This document shows, piece by piece, positions 1 to 8,917 of a DNA stretch of 64,000 nucleotides (its first letter is position 1; each line of letters begins with the position of its first letter). A program made the position numbers and the translations under genes. The DNA comes from Ectopseudomonas alcaliphila (GTDB lineage: Bacteria > Pseudomonadota > Gammaproteobacteria > Pseudomonadales > Pseudomonadaceae): NCBI RefSeq assembly GCF_900101755.1, contig NZ_FNAE01000004.1, positions 62,001 to 126,000 on the forward strand, in the 5' to 3' direction. The notes beneath the pieces are model-generated. The model did no database searches. It had not been told where the DNA came from and saw nothing but the letters and a program-made list of their open reading frames with translations.

Positions 1-1380
1 TGGCAGTTCCTGTACCTCATCTTCTGCAAGATGTATGACGAGCAGCAGCCCAATGAAGCCCGTGGGTTTTACGTAGGCCCATTCGAACCTTTTGACCCGG
101 AAGGCCAGAAATCCATCCGCCTTCGGATCAAACCACTCTTTGAGCGAGTGAAGAAGAAGTACGACGGTCTCTTCAAAGGCAACGAAGAAATCACACTGTC
201 CGACCGGGCTTTGGCTTTCATCGTTTCGGAGCTGGCTCGTTACGACTTCGGCCGTACCGATGTCGATGCCAAAGGTGCGGCCTACCAAGAGATCGTGGGC
301 ACCAACCTGCGCGGAGATCGCGGCCAATACTTCACGCCGCGTGGAGCCATCAGTCTTGTGGTGCAGATGCTCGCACCCAAGGAGCACGAGCGTGTGCTGG
401 ATTCGTCCTGCGGTACGGGGGGGTTCCTGGTTGAGACCCTGAACTACCTGAACACGGTCTTCCACGAAGAGAAGCGCATCAAGGCAGGCGACGAGAACAC
501 TGAAGAGTTCGTGTCCATCCGTGATCGGCTGGCCAACTACGCTGCCAAGAACCTGTTCGGTGCTGACTTCGACCCCTTCCTGGTGCGGGCTGCTCAGATG
601 AACGTGATGATGGCAGGCAACTCGCTGGGCCACCTCTATCACATGAACTCGCTGGAGTTCCCGGTGGGACATCTGCCCGGCGTTCAGGCTGCGAAAGAGG
701 CCATCCCGCTCGGCACGATTGATGTCTTGATGACCAACCCGCCGTTCGGCTCGGACATCCCCGTCACCGAGAAGACCATCCTGGAGCAATACGAACTGGC
801 TCGCCGCTGGGAGCGGCAAGGTGATGGTTTTGTGATGACCAATGCCATCAAGCCAGCGGTTTCGCCTGAGGTTTTGTTCATTGAGCGTTGTGTGAAGTGG
901 CTCAAGCCGGGAGGCCGGGCTGGCATCGTCCTGCCCGATGGCATCTTGGGTAACCCTGGTGACGAGTTCATCCGCTACTGGATTCTTCGGCATTGCTGGG
1001 TGCTGGCCAGCGTCGACTTGCCAGTGGAGTCATTCATTGTCGAAGCTAACGTCAACATTCTCACTAGCCTGCTGTTCCTCAAGCGTAAGCCTGCGGAAGT
1101 CATTCAGGCGGAAGACCTTGGCCAGAAGGAGGACTACCCCGTGTTCATGGCTGTGGCAGAGAAGGTGGGCTTCGATCGCCGTGGCAACACGCTTTACAAG
1201 CGTCACCCTGATGGCGAAGAAATCCTTGTGGATGTGAGCCATGAAGAGAAGGTACGCATTGGTGGTGGCCTACAGGTGCGCACGCTTCATCGCAAAGAGC
1301 GCATTCTCGACGACGACCTGCCCGAGATCGCCAAGGCCTATGCCGAGTTTCGCGTCAAATACCCGGAGCCCGGCAAATGA
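1..1380 (+). CDS. mad2: MADS DNA adenine methyltransferase MAD2 (5' partial)
   Basis: N6-adenine methyltransferase of the HsdM family, the modification subunit that with the specificity protein MAD5 should methylate host DNA and mark it as self. The frame is open from base 1, so the start lies upstream; 459 codons are visible. The first visible residues (WQFLYLIFCKMYDEQ) belong to the HsdM N-terminal helical domain. The SAM motif is DSSCGTGGFL (visible codons about 131-140) and the catalytic motif NPPF starts at codon 247. HsdM proteins are usually 500-700 aa, so little is missing. The stop overlaps the mad3 start by ATGA. Alone it could pass for an ordinary type I HsdM; the six downstream genes give the MADS assignment. 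Confidence 0.88.
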   Translation, partial: WQFLYLIFCKMYDEQQPNEARGFYVGPFEPFDPEGQKSIRLRIKPLFERVKKKYDGLFKGNEEITLSDRALAFIVSELARYDFGRTDVDAKGAAYQEIVGTNLRGDRGQYFTPRGAISLVVQMLAPKEHERVLDSSCGTGGFLVETLNYLNTVFHEEKRIKAGDENTEEFVSIRDRLANYAAKNLFGADFDPFLVRAAQMNVMMAGNSLGHLYHMNSLEFPVGHLPGVQAAKEAIPLGTIDVLMTNPPFGSDIPVTEKTILEQYELARRWERQGDGFVMTNAIKPAVSPEVLFIERCVKWLKPGGRAGIVLPDGILGNPGDEFIRYWILRHCWVLASVDLPVESFIVEANVNILTSLLFLKRKPAEVIQAEDLGQKEDYPVFMAVAEKVGFDRRGNTLYKRHPDGEEILVDVSHEEKVRIGGGLQVRTLHRKERILDDDLPEIAKAYAEFRVKYPEPGK

Positions 1381-2714
1381 TCACGCGACTGGAAGCCACG
1401 CGCTATCGCTGCTTTGAACACCTGGGAGTTGATGTCGGCGACTTTCGGGTGCTGGTCGGGGCCAACGGCTCCGGCAAGACCACGCTGCTCGATCTGCCGG
1501 TACTTTTCGGCGACCTGTTACGTGCCACTAACGTTTCCGCTCCCTTCATGGAACGCCGCCCTGAGCTGCCGCCTCGCGCGGGTAATTTGAACGAACTGGT
1601 TTTCGCCGGGCGCGGCAGCGATTTTTCGCTGGCTGTTGAGGCGCGTTTGCCGGACGTTGTGCAATCCAAGGTGCTTGAAGGCATGTTCGCCAGAAAGCGC
1701 ACGGAACGGTCGCGACAGGCATTGCAGGAGGATCGCCGTCATTGGCCGACCCACATTCGTTACGAGGTTGGCTTGCGGCTTGGTGCCGATCAAGCTCTGC
1801 AGGTGGCTTACGAGTACCTGTTCATGTTCCCTGAGTCGGACGGGCCTGACCGCCGTCAGGCTGGCTTTCATGGTGTCGCTGCTGACAGCAAGAAGCACTG
1901 GCACCTGACGCTGAAGCGCGAGATTGGCTACGAGTCTGAGTTCACTCCCGAAACACCACAGGCGAGCGTTGCCAAAGTGGGGCTGCCTGAAACGCTGCTC
2001 GCTATGCCTCGTGTGTTGTTCGAGTCCGAGGCGGGCTATCCCGCTGCCCGTTGGTTGTACGGTCTGTTGACCACTGATGCCGTGTTTCTGGAGCCCAACT
2101 GGTCGGTCATGCGCCAAGCTAGTCCACCGGGCCAACCCAAGGTCATCACGGCCAATGGTCGCAACACTCCCTGGCTTGCACTGGAATTAAAGCGCGAAGG
2201 CGCACCGGAGAGTGCCCCAGCTGACTTCCGCAGCGAACGCTATGCCGACTGGATTGCCCATGTGCAAACCGCGTTGCCGCAGGTGACCGACATCGATGTG
2301 CGTGAGCGCGAAGACGACCACCACGCCTACTTCTTGGTCAGCTACAAGGGAGATTTCAAGGTGCCGTCACCTGGTTTGTCCGATGGTACTTTGCGCATCC
2401 TCACGCTGACGCTGTTGCCTTACCTCAGTAAGCACCCGGCCATCCTTGTGACCGAAGAGCCGGAGAACGGCATTCATCCGCGCGCCATTGAGGCCGTTCT
2501 GCAATCGCTTTCATCGATGTACGACAGCCAAGTGTGGGTGTCATCTCACTCACCTGTGGTGCTGGCTCGCGCCAAGCTGGATCAATTGTTGTGCGCCAGG
2601 CTCGCCAGCGACGGTGGCGTGGAGATTATTCCGGGCACTGATCACCCGCGTCTGCAGGAATGGCGTGGCGGCATCGATCTCGGCAGTCTGTTTGCAGCGG
2701 GGGTGCTGGGATGA
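1377..2714 (+). CDS. mad3: MADS AAA-family ATPase MAD3
   Basis: A 445-aa SMC/OLD-like AAA ATPase. Walker A is GANGSGKTT at about residues 28-36, an ABC-type signature region lies in SPGLSDGTLRILTL, Walker B is ILVTEEPENGIHP near residue 357, and a switch histidine lies in SSHSP. This is the AAA_21/RecF-like layout of OLD and Gabija-type ATPases, which usually work with a nuclease. The next gene, mad4, is a plausible Toprim-like partner. The start codon lies inside the mad2 stop (ATGA), indicating coupled translation. In MADS most genes are reported to be needed for restriction or self-discrimination; the exact task of MAD3 is not readable from sequence. Confidence 0.85.
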   Translation: MITRLEATRYRCFEHLGVDVGDFRVLVGANGSGKTTLLDLPVLFGDLLRATNVSAPFMERRPELPPRAGNLNELVFAGRGSDFSLAVEARLPDVVQSKVLEGMFARKRTERSRQALQEDRRHWPTHIRYEVGLRLGADQALQVAYEYLFMFPESDGPDRRQAGFHGVAADSKKHWHLTLKREIGYESEFTPETPQASVAKVGLPETLLAMPRVLFESEAGYPAARWLYGLLTTDAVFLEPNWSVMRQASPPGQPKVITANGRNTPWLALELKREGAPESAPADFRSERYADWIAHVQTALPQVTDIDVREREDDHHAYFLVSYKGDFKVPSPGLSDGTLRILTLTLLPYLSKHPAILVTEEPENGIHPRAIEAVLQSLSSMYDSQVWVSSHSPVVLARAKLDQLLCARLASDGGVEIIPGTDHPRLQEWRGGIDLGSLFAAGVLG

Positions 2715-3367
2715 TCAACAAACGCCCCTGCGTCATCTTGGTGGCCGATAGCAACATGGCCGCCACCTTCCGTGGCTACTTCAAGCGCGACGGCTGGCAC
2801 CTGAGCCTTGGCTGTGCGCCCTTTGAGATGAACACCGATGTTGGTGCTGACCTGCTAGTCGATGAGGGTGGCAACGATCCTGGTGTGTATACCAAGGGAC
2901 ATGAGCTGCTACGTCCCTACCAAAGCAGCCATCATCGTGCGTTGGTGGTACTGGATTGTGAGTGGGAGGGCGCACCGGACAAGGCTGCCATTGTTGAACA
3001 CATCACGGCACGTTTGGTGACAAGTGGCTGGGCTGAAGATGCGGTTAAGGTGATCGCCATTGAGCCGGAGTTGGAGAACTGGCTATGGCAAGACAAGCCG
3101 CAAGTAGCGGACGCGCTTCGTTACAAGGGTGAAAACCCCCTGCGCCAGTACCTGGCCGATAGCGGTTGGTGGCCTGCCGGTGTGGCCAAACCACCTCGGC
3201 CAAAGGAGGCGGTGGAGTGGGTGTTGAGGCAGACCCGCCGGCCGCGTTCTTCGGCAATCTATCAAGAGCTGGCAGAGTACATCTCGATCAAGGGATGTAC
3301 GGACGCAGCATTTGCCGAGATGCATGCGGCGTTTTTGGCGTGGTTCCCGGTGGAGATTCCAGCATGA
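2711..3367 (+). CDS. mad4: MADS protein MAD4 (possible Toprim-like nuclease subunit)
   Basis: A 218-aa protein. The frame stays open upstream, but the ATG at 2711 overlaps the mad3 stop (ATGA) and gives the start MINKRPCVILVADSN, a beta-strand ending in an acidic residue. Further acidic clusters follow a predicted strand, LVVLDCEWEG (about residue 80), and AIEPELENWLW (about 117-125). Conserved acidic positions after hydrophobic strands, next to an OLD-like ATPase, suggest a Toprim or DUF4276-like catalytic fold, as in split OLD systems. That is inference; no textbook motif is complete. Position and size match MAD4 of MADS. Confidence 0.75.
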   Translation: MINKRPCVILVADSNMAATFRGYFKRDGWHLSLGCAPFEMNTDVGADLLVDEGGNDPGVYTKGHELLRPYQSSHHRALVVLDCEWEGAPDKAAIVEHITARLVTSGWAEDAVKVIAIEPELENWLWQDKPQVADALRYKGENPLRQYLADSGWWPAGVAKPPRPKEAVEWVLRQTRRPRSSAIYQELAEYISIKGCTDAAFAEMHAAFLAWFPVEIPA

Positions 3368-4755
3368 CCGCCGTCAGACTAAAGATCGTTCGGGCTGCTT
3401 GGCTTGAAGAGGGCGGTCGGAGACTCGATTGCAACCCTTACATGTCGGGCGCGTTGGAAGCGAGGGATGCCCTGAAGCGACTTGCGTGCCATAAGGACAA
3501 GTTGCGAGATGTGACACTGGGGATGTTCGACTCTGGTCGCGAGAGCCGGAACTGGGTAGATGATGAAAGGTTCGGCGTGCGCTACATGGGTAGCTCGGCG
3601 ATTAACCTCGCTGACTTTGCCAACTTACCTCTTATCTCGAACAAGCAAGTGGCGCGAAACCCCAAGCTCCTCATTGAGGAGGGCTGGTCCCTGATTACTC
3701 GTTCAGGGACTATCGGTCGCATGGCCTATGTGCGACCGGACATGGCTGGCCTCGCTTGCTCAGAAGACGTCTTGCGAGTAGTCCCTGACTTGGAGCGTAT
3801 TCCACCAGGCTACCTGTACGCCTTCCTATCCAGCCGCTACGGCGTGCCCCTGGTCGTCTCGGGCACCTACGGTGCCATCATTCAGCACATCGAGCCGGTT
3901 CATATTGCGGACTTGCCGGTCCCGAGATTTGACACTCCGACGGAGCATGCTATCGCCACAAAGGTGGACGCTGCTGCCCTTGCGCGCGCTGAGGCAGTGG
4001 AGTTGCTGCGTGAAGCCGCCAGTCGCTTGCACAAGAGGCTCGGGCTCAAGAAGCCAACACCGATCGCCTCTTTGCCAAAGCCAGATGTTGCCACAGTTTC
4101 CAGCGAGGCTTTTAAGGATCGAGGGGATGCGTACTACTACAGCGCCAGAAACGCAGAGTCTCGTGGCGCTCTTGATGATGTAACCGTGAACCGTCCGCTG
4201 GGAGAAGTCGCGGAGGTTTTCATTCCGGGCATCTTTAAGCGGCTTTATGCATCTGATCCTCAGTTCGGCAGCCCTTACATCACTGGTGGGGATGTGTTCG
4301 AGTTGGCTCCTACGTCTGACAAGCACCTAATGAAACGCGTCGCCGCGGAATATCGCTTGCTACTCAAGAAGGGAATGATCGTTGTGCAGGAAGCGGGTCA
4401 GCTTGGTGGTCTGATCGGGCGTTCGGTGATGGTGGGCAGCTATCTCGATGGGTTTTCTTGCAGCAACAACATGATTCGGATCGTTCCCGAGGACGACATC
4501 GACGGAGGCTATCTATTCACGCTGCTGGCCAGCGAGCATGGAGTTCGATTGTTATCTCGTGAAGCCGCCGGTTCCAGCATTCCGCACACAGATGAACAAC
4601 GAGTCAAGCGAATTCGTATTCCGTGGCCCTCGCGCGCCGACCGCGAAGAGATTGGTGCACCAGCGATTCGAGCCCGTGAATTGAGGGATCAAGCTTGCAT
4701 TTGGGAGCGTGAAGCACGAGACATCCTGGAAGCAAGAATTTTGGGAGGGGAATGA
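3364..4755 (+). CDS. mad5: MADS type I restriction specificity subunit MAD5
   Basis: HsdS-like DNA-recognition subunit of 463 aa that should direct MAD2 to its target sequence and so set the methylation mark. The start is the ATG overlapping the mad4 stop (ATGA); an in-frame upstream extension to 3166 lies inside mad4 and is rejected. Two similar halves are visible, each a target-recognition domain followed by a helical spacer. The first TRD includes LITRSGTIGRMAYVRP and VSGTYGAIIQHIEPVHIADLPVPRF. The second includes IVVQEAGQLGGLIGRS and GSSIPHTDEQRVKRIRIPWPS. Two TRDs imply a bipartite target. A purine-rich Shine-Dalgarno for mad6 lies at the 3' end (about 4744-4750). Confidence 0.88.
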   Translation: MTAVRLKIVRAAWLEEGGRRLDCNPYMSGALEARDALKRLACHKDKLRDVTLGMFDSGRESRNWVDDERFGVRYMGSSAINLADFANLPLISNKQVARNPKLLIEEGWSLITRSGTIGRMAYVRPDMAGLACSEDVLRVVPDLERIPPGYLYAFLSSRYGVPLVVSGTYGAIIQHIEPVHIADLPVPRFDTPTEHAIATKVDAAALARAEAVELLREAASRLHKRLGLKKPTPIASLPKPDVATVSSEAFKDRGDAYYYSARNAESRGALDDVTVNRPLGEVAEVFIPGIFKRLYASDPQFGSPYITGGDVFELAPTSDKHLMKRVAAEYRLLLKKGMIVVQEAGQLGGLIGRSVMVGSYLDGFSCSNNMIRIVPEDDIDGGYLFTLLASEHGVRLLSREAAGSSIPHTDEQRVKRIRIPWPSRADREEIGAPAIRARELRDQACIWEREARDILEARILGGE

Positions 4756-4756
4756 C

Positions 4757-7700
4757 ATGGCTAAAGTGATCCCCGTTGGTCAGCCGGTCAACGATGCAGA
4801 GCGTAGCGCTATCGCTTACCTGCGGGATCGCTTGCCAGACAGCTATATCCTGTTGCACAACTTCGAAATCGAGCGCCAGGGCGAGCGCTTCGAGATCGAC
4901 ATCGCTCTGCTGACGCCGCACGCACTGTACTTGATCGATGTGAAGGGCACGCGTGGCACCATCGACGTGTATGGCAACAAGTGGTATCCCGAGGGGCGTG
5001 CACCATACCCGACGCCGCTGGGCAAGCTGCGCGGGCATGCACGTACGGTCAAGGGTCTGGTAACTCAGGCCCATCCAGGGCGGAATGAGCTGAACGACAT
5101 CTATGTGGATGCGGCCATCCTGCTCACTGCGCCGGATGCGCATCTGATTGACCGTGAGCAGCTGGATTCAGACCGTGTGGTGAAGTTGAAGGACGCCGAG
5201 CGCTACTTCAAAGACGCCACACGCATTCCCGCGCGCTTTTCGAAGAACATCCTGCAGCAGCAAGGGCTAATCCTGCATGCTTTGAAGGTGGTGAAACCGG
5301 CCTCTGCCGTGCAACGCTTCGGCCACTGGGAGGTGAAGGAAAAGCTCGGTGCGGCGCAGGCCTACAGCGAGTTCCGTGCAGAGAACGCCTTTGCGGGTGG
5401 CACGGCCCGTCTGCGGGTGTATCAAGCGGACCCCTACCAGCCTGAGGCGGTGCGCAAGGCCCAGGTCAACCGCATTGCCAATGCCTACCGGGCACTGTCC
5501 AAGCTGCCGCTGCATCCCAACATCGTCGCCGCGCGGGACTTCTTCCCCGCCGACGACGACAAATCCTTCATCCTGATCCTGGATGACGCGCCCGGCCAGG
5601 GGCTGACCGTGCACATGGCGCGGCCTCAGTTGGCGCTGACCCTAGACCAGAAATGGCGTGTTGCCAAAGACTTGCTGGCGGCTCTGGCTCATGCCCATCA
5701 ACATGGCGTGGTGCATCGCAACCTTACACCTGGCGCGATCCTGATCGGCCAAGACGGCACCACCCGCATCACGGACTTCGACTTCGCGAAGCCCGGCGAG
5801 AACCGCAGCCTGAGCATTGCTGCGGATATTGTCGATTTGGTCGAGAAGGCTTATGTCGCACCAGAGGCATTCCGCGAGCCAGGTGCAGCGTCTAGCGCGT
5901 CGGACATCTTCTCGGCTGGCGTCATCATTTATGAACTGTTCACTGGAGAGCGCCCGTTTGCGGGTGAGCCGACCACGGTGTGGGATCGTGTAGGTGAGTT
6001 CCTGAACAAGCCATCTGTGCTGCGGCCGGAGTTGAATGACGCTTTCGATGTATGGCTGCAAAGCCTGTGCGCGTTTGACGAGCATAAGCGGCCACCAGCC
6101 CCAAATGCGCTGGCGGCATTGAATGCCTTGCTGCAGCCTGTGGCACTACAAGCGGCGGTCCCCGTTGAGGTGTCTGCTTTTGAGCCCAATGAGGTGTCTG
6201 CTGATCAAGCCGACTACCTGAACCTGCCTGCGGGCTACAGGTTGACCCGCAAGTTCATCATCGAGAAGAAGCTGGGGCGTGGCAGTTTCGGCGTGGTCTA
6301 CAAGGTGATCGACACGCTGGGCGATGTGGCGCGTACGGTAAAACTAATCGTCAGCGACCGGCACTCGACTCTGGATCGCCTGAAGCAAGAGTACCGTCAT
6401 CTGGTGCACATCCCTGAGCATCCACACGTAGTACGCGTGCTGGACGCGGATGTTATCCCAGGTCGTGACATTCCCTTCTTGGTGTTCGAGTACGTTGAAG
6501 GCTCCGACGTTGGTGACATGATTCAGGAGCGCCTGCTGTCGTCCGAAGACGTCTTGGAGCTGGGCAAACAGGTGATAGAAGGCTTGGTGCATTTGCATGC
6601 GCATGGCTTCCATCATTGCGACATCAAACCGCGGAATCTGCTGTGGACGCAGAAGGGCGCGAAGATCATCGACTTCAATGTGTCGGTGCGGGCTGATGAT
6701 AAGGAGTCGCGAGGAGGCGGTTCGCGTCGTTATCTGCCACCTGACTTCGACCCAGAGGTCATCCCGTATAACGGGGAGCGCGCAGATCGCGACCTTTATG
6801 CCATGGGGCTGACGCTGTATGAGGCGCTGACCTCGCGGTATCCCTGGGATACGACAGAGCCACCCATCAACAAGCCTGCGCCAGACCCGCGTGAGTTGTC
6901 GGGGTTCTCTGACTTTGCGCCAGAGCTTGTGAGCGTAGTGCTGAAAGCCATCGCCCCGCGTCGTGCGGAGCGTTTTGCTTCAGCCACAGATTTCCGTGAT
7001 GCCCTGGCCGAGGTGCGCCACGCGCGGCGCATCCAAACCGTGAGCTTGGCTACGATGGCAGCCGCCAGCAGCGGCCATTCTGTGTCGGCTGACCCCGCGC
7101 CTAATACCAATGCCTTCGTTTCGCACTTGCTGACGCTCTACAGCCAAAGCCACCGCAGCAATGCCGGTACGCGCGGCATGGATGCACTGGGCTTTTCAGC
7201 CTATGTGGATACCGGCTTGGATCGGGCGCTGTTGCCAGCGGTCCTGTCAGGCGAGTTCCGCTTGGTGTTGATCTCTGGCAACGCGGGCGATGGCAAAACG
7301 GCCTTCTTGCAGCGCCTGGAGAAGGAAGTTGAAATCCGTGGCGGATCAGCCAATCGTGGGTTGCCCAATGGCAGCGAGCTGGCATTGGGCGGCAAGCGTT
7401 ATCTTATCAACTACGACGGGAGCCAGGACGAAGGCAACAAGGACAACAACCAAGTGTTGTTGGATTTCTTGTCACCCTTCAAGGGGAGCGATGCAAGAAC
7501 CTGGACGCCGAAGGAAACTCGCCTTATTGCAATCAATGAAGGCCGCTTGGTGGACTTCCTGGCGATGCATGAGCACGACTTTTCTGCGTTGACGGCGCTG
7601 GTTCGGCGGGCGTTCTCGACGGGCGAAACTGAGTCTGGCGTCGCAGTGGTGAACTTGAACCTGCGCAGCGTGGTGGCTGAAGCCGAAGGGGGCTCGATTC

Positions 7701-8917
7701 TGGAGCGCACGCTGCAGAGCATCGTGCAGCCCAAAAACTGGTCAGCCTGCGAAAGCTGCGACCTGAAGAACAGCTGCTATGCCTTGCATAACGCACGCAG
7801 TTTCCAGGATGAGATTGCTGGCCCGCGTTTGCTGGAACGGCTCAAGACCCTTTACACCATGGCGCACTTGCGTGGTCGTTTGCATATCACGATGCGTGAC
7901 CTGCGTTCGGCGCTGTCCTTCATGCTGATCGGCAACCGTGATTGCGGCGAGATTCATGCGCTGTATATGGCCGGAAAGCATGACGAAGTGGCGCGCAGCT
8001 ATTACTTCAACAGCTGGATGGGCGGTGGGCGGCCTACTTCGGATCGATTGCTCACCTTGCTGGGCGAACTCGATGTGGGCAAACAGGAAGACCCACGCTT
8101 TGACAGAGGGCTGGACTTTGTGCAGCCGGATGACCGGGCACTGTTCCGTTTTGAGCGGCGGGGGCAATTCGATTTCGAAGTGCTGAAGCGTCTGTTCGCT
8201 GATCTGCCTCGTGGGGCGGGCGACGTGTCCGTTCGGCAGCGCGCACGCAAGCACCGTGAGTATGTGGCGATGGCCCGGCGCAAGCACTTTTTCGAACGCC
8301 GCGACGCGAGCTGGGAAAAAATGCTGCCGTACCGCTCGGCCAAGCGCATGGTTGAAATCGTTCGTGGCGAAACTTCGATTGATGCACTGACTAGCGAAAT
8401 TCTGCATGCCATCAACCGAGGCGAGGGGCTGCAACGACCAGAGCGCCTGGGGGCGAGCTTGGCATTGCAGTTACGTCAGGTTGAGCACGGTACGGTTCGC
8501 AGCTATCGGCTTTTCCCCGCGGAGGGTTTTGGTCTGCAGGTGCAAGACTTTGCCGCCAACGCGCGCTTCGTCGAGCACCTGCCGACGGGCCTACTGCTGA
8601 AGTTTCAGGGCCAGGGTTTCGGTGCCATCTCCAGTGAGTTGATCATCAACCTCGATGTTTTCGAGATGTTGGTCCGACTGAATGAAGGCTACCGGCCCAG
8701 CGTCGAAGAGATGCAGGGCTTTTACCTGTGTCTGGGTGTCTTCAAGAACAGCCTCAATGCGCAGCCCTATCGGGAGATTTTGCTGACCACGACAGGGCAT
8801 GACTTCTACCGTTTGGCTCGTCATGACGACGGCCGGGTGGAGATGCGCTTGTTGCAAGGGGCGGGGAGCGGTGGGCACAAAGCAGAGGCCATAGCACAAG
8901 GCTTCAGGGGGAACTGA
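4757..8917 (+). CDS. mad6: MADS protein MAD6: NERD + double kinase + P-loop ATPase
   Basis: A 1386-aa fusion. The start is the ATG at 4757, one base after the mad5 stop, behind GGGAGGGG. Residues about 10-125 form a NERD nuclease-related domain (FEIDIALL...LYLIDVKGTRG). Residues about 190-470 form a first kinase-like domain with no glycine loop and HRN in place of HRD, so it is probably a pseudokinase. Residues about 495-770 form a second kinase with LGRGSFGVVYKV, VKL, HHCDIKPRN and DFN in place of DFG; both catalytic aspartates are kept. A P-loop GNAGDGKT lies near residue 841 and a Cys cluster C998-x2-C-x5-C follows. NERD-kinase fusions recall PglW of BREX type 2, but no other BREX gene is present. 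The kinase may be an infection sensor or regulator (inference). Confidence 0.87.
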   Translation: MAKVIPVGQPVNDAERSAIAYLRDRLPDSYILLHNFEIERQGERFEIDIALLTPHALYLIDVKGTRGTIDVYGNKWYPEGRAPYPTPLGKLRGHARTVKGLVTQAHPGRNELNDIYVDAAILLTAPDAHLIDREQLDSDRVVKLKDAERYFKDATRIPARFSKNILQQQGLILHALKVVKPASAVQRFGHWEVKEKLGAAQAYSEFRAENAFAGGTARLRVYQADPYQPEAVRKAQVNRIANAYRALSKLPLHPNIVAARDFFPADDDKSFILILDDAPGQGLTVHMARPQLALTLDQKWRVAKDLLAALAHAHQHGVVHRNLTPGAILIGQDGTTRITDFDFAKPGENRSLSIAADIVDLVEKAYVAPEAFREPGAASSASDIFSAGVIIYELFTGERPFAGEPTTVWDRVGEFLNKPSVLRPELNDAFDVWLQSLCAFDEHKRPPAPNALAALNALLQPVALQAAVPVEVSAFEPNEVSADQADYLNLPAGYRLTRKFIIEKKLGRGSFGVVYKVIDTLGDVARTVKLIVSDRHSTLDRLKQEYRHLVHIPEHPHVVRVLDADVIPGRDIPFLVFEYVEGSDVGDMIQERLLSSEDVLELGKQVIEGLVHLHAHGFHHCDIKPRNLLWTQKGAKIIDFNVSVRADDKESRGGGSRRYLPPDFDPEVIPYNGERADRDLYAMGLTLYEALTSRYPWDTTEPPINKPAPDPRELSGFSDFAPELVSVVLKAIAPRRAERFASATDFRDALAEVRHARRIQTVSLATMAAASSGHSVSADPAPNTNAFVSHLLTLYSQSHRSNAGTRGMDALGFSAYVDTGLDRALLPAVLSGEFRLVLISGNAGDGKTAFLQRLEKEVEIRGGSANRGLPNGSELALGGKRYLINYDGSQDEGNKDNNQVLLDFLSPFKGSDARTWTPKETRLIAINEGRLVDFLAMHEHDFSALTALVRRAFSTGETESGVAVVNLNLRSVVAEAEGGSILERTLQSIVQPKNWSACESCDLKNSCYALHNARSFQDEIAGPRLLERLKTLYTMAHLRGRLHITMRDLRSALSFMLIGNRDCGEIHALYMAGKHDEVARSYYFNSWMGGGRPTSDRLLTLLGELDVGKQEDPRFDRGLDFVQPDDRALFRFERRGQFDFEVLKRLFADLPRGAGDVSVRQRARKHREYVAMARRKHFFERRDASWEKMLPYRSAKRMVEIVRGETSIDALTSEILHAINRGEGLQRPERLGASLALQLRQVEHGTVRSYRLFPAEGFGLQVQDFAANARFVEHLPTGLLLKFQGQGFGAISSELIINLDVFEMLVRLNEGYRPSVEEMQGFYLCLGVFKNSLNAQPYREILLTTTGHDFYRLARHDDGRVEMRLLQGAGSGGHKAEAIAQGFRGN

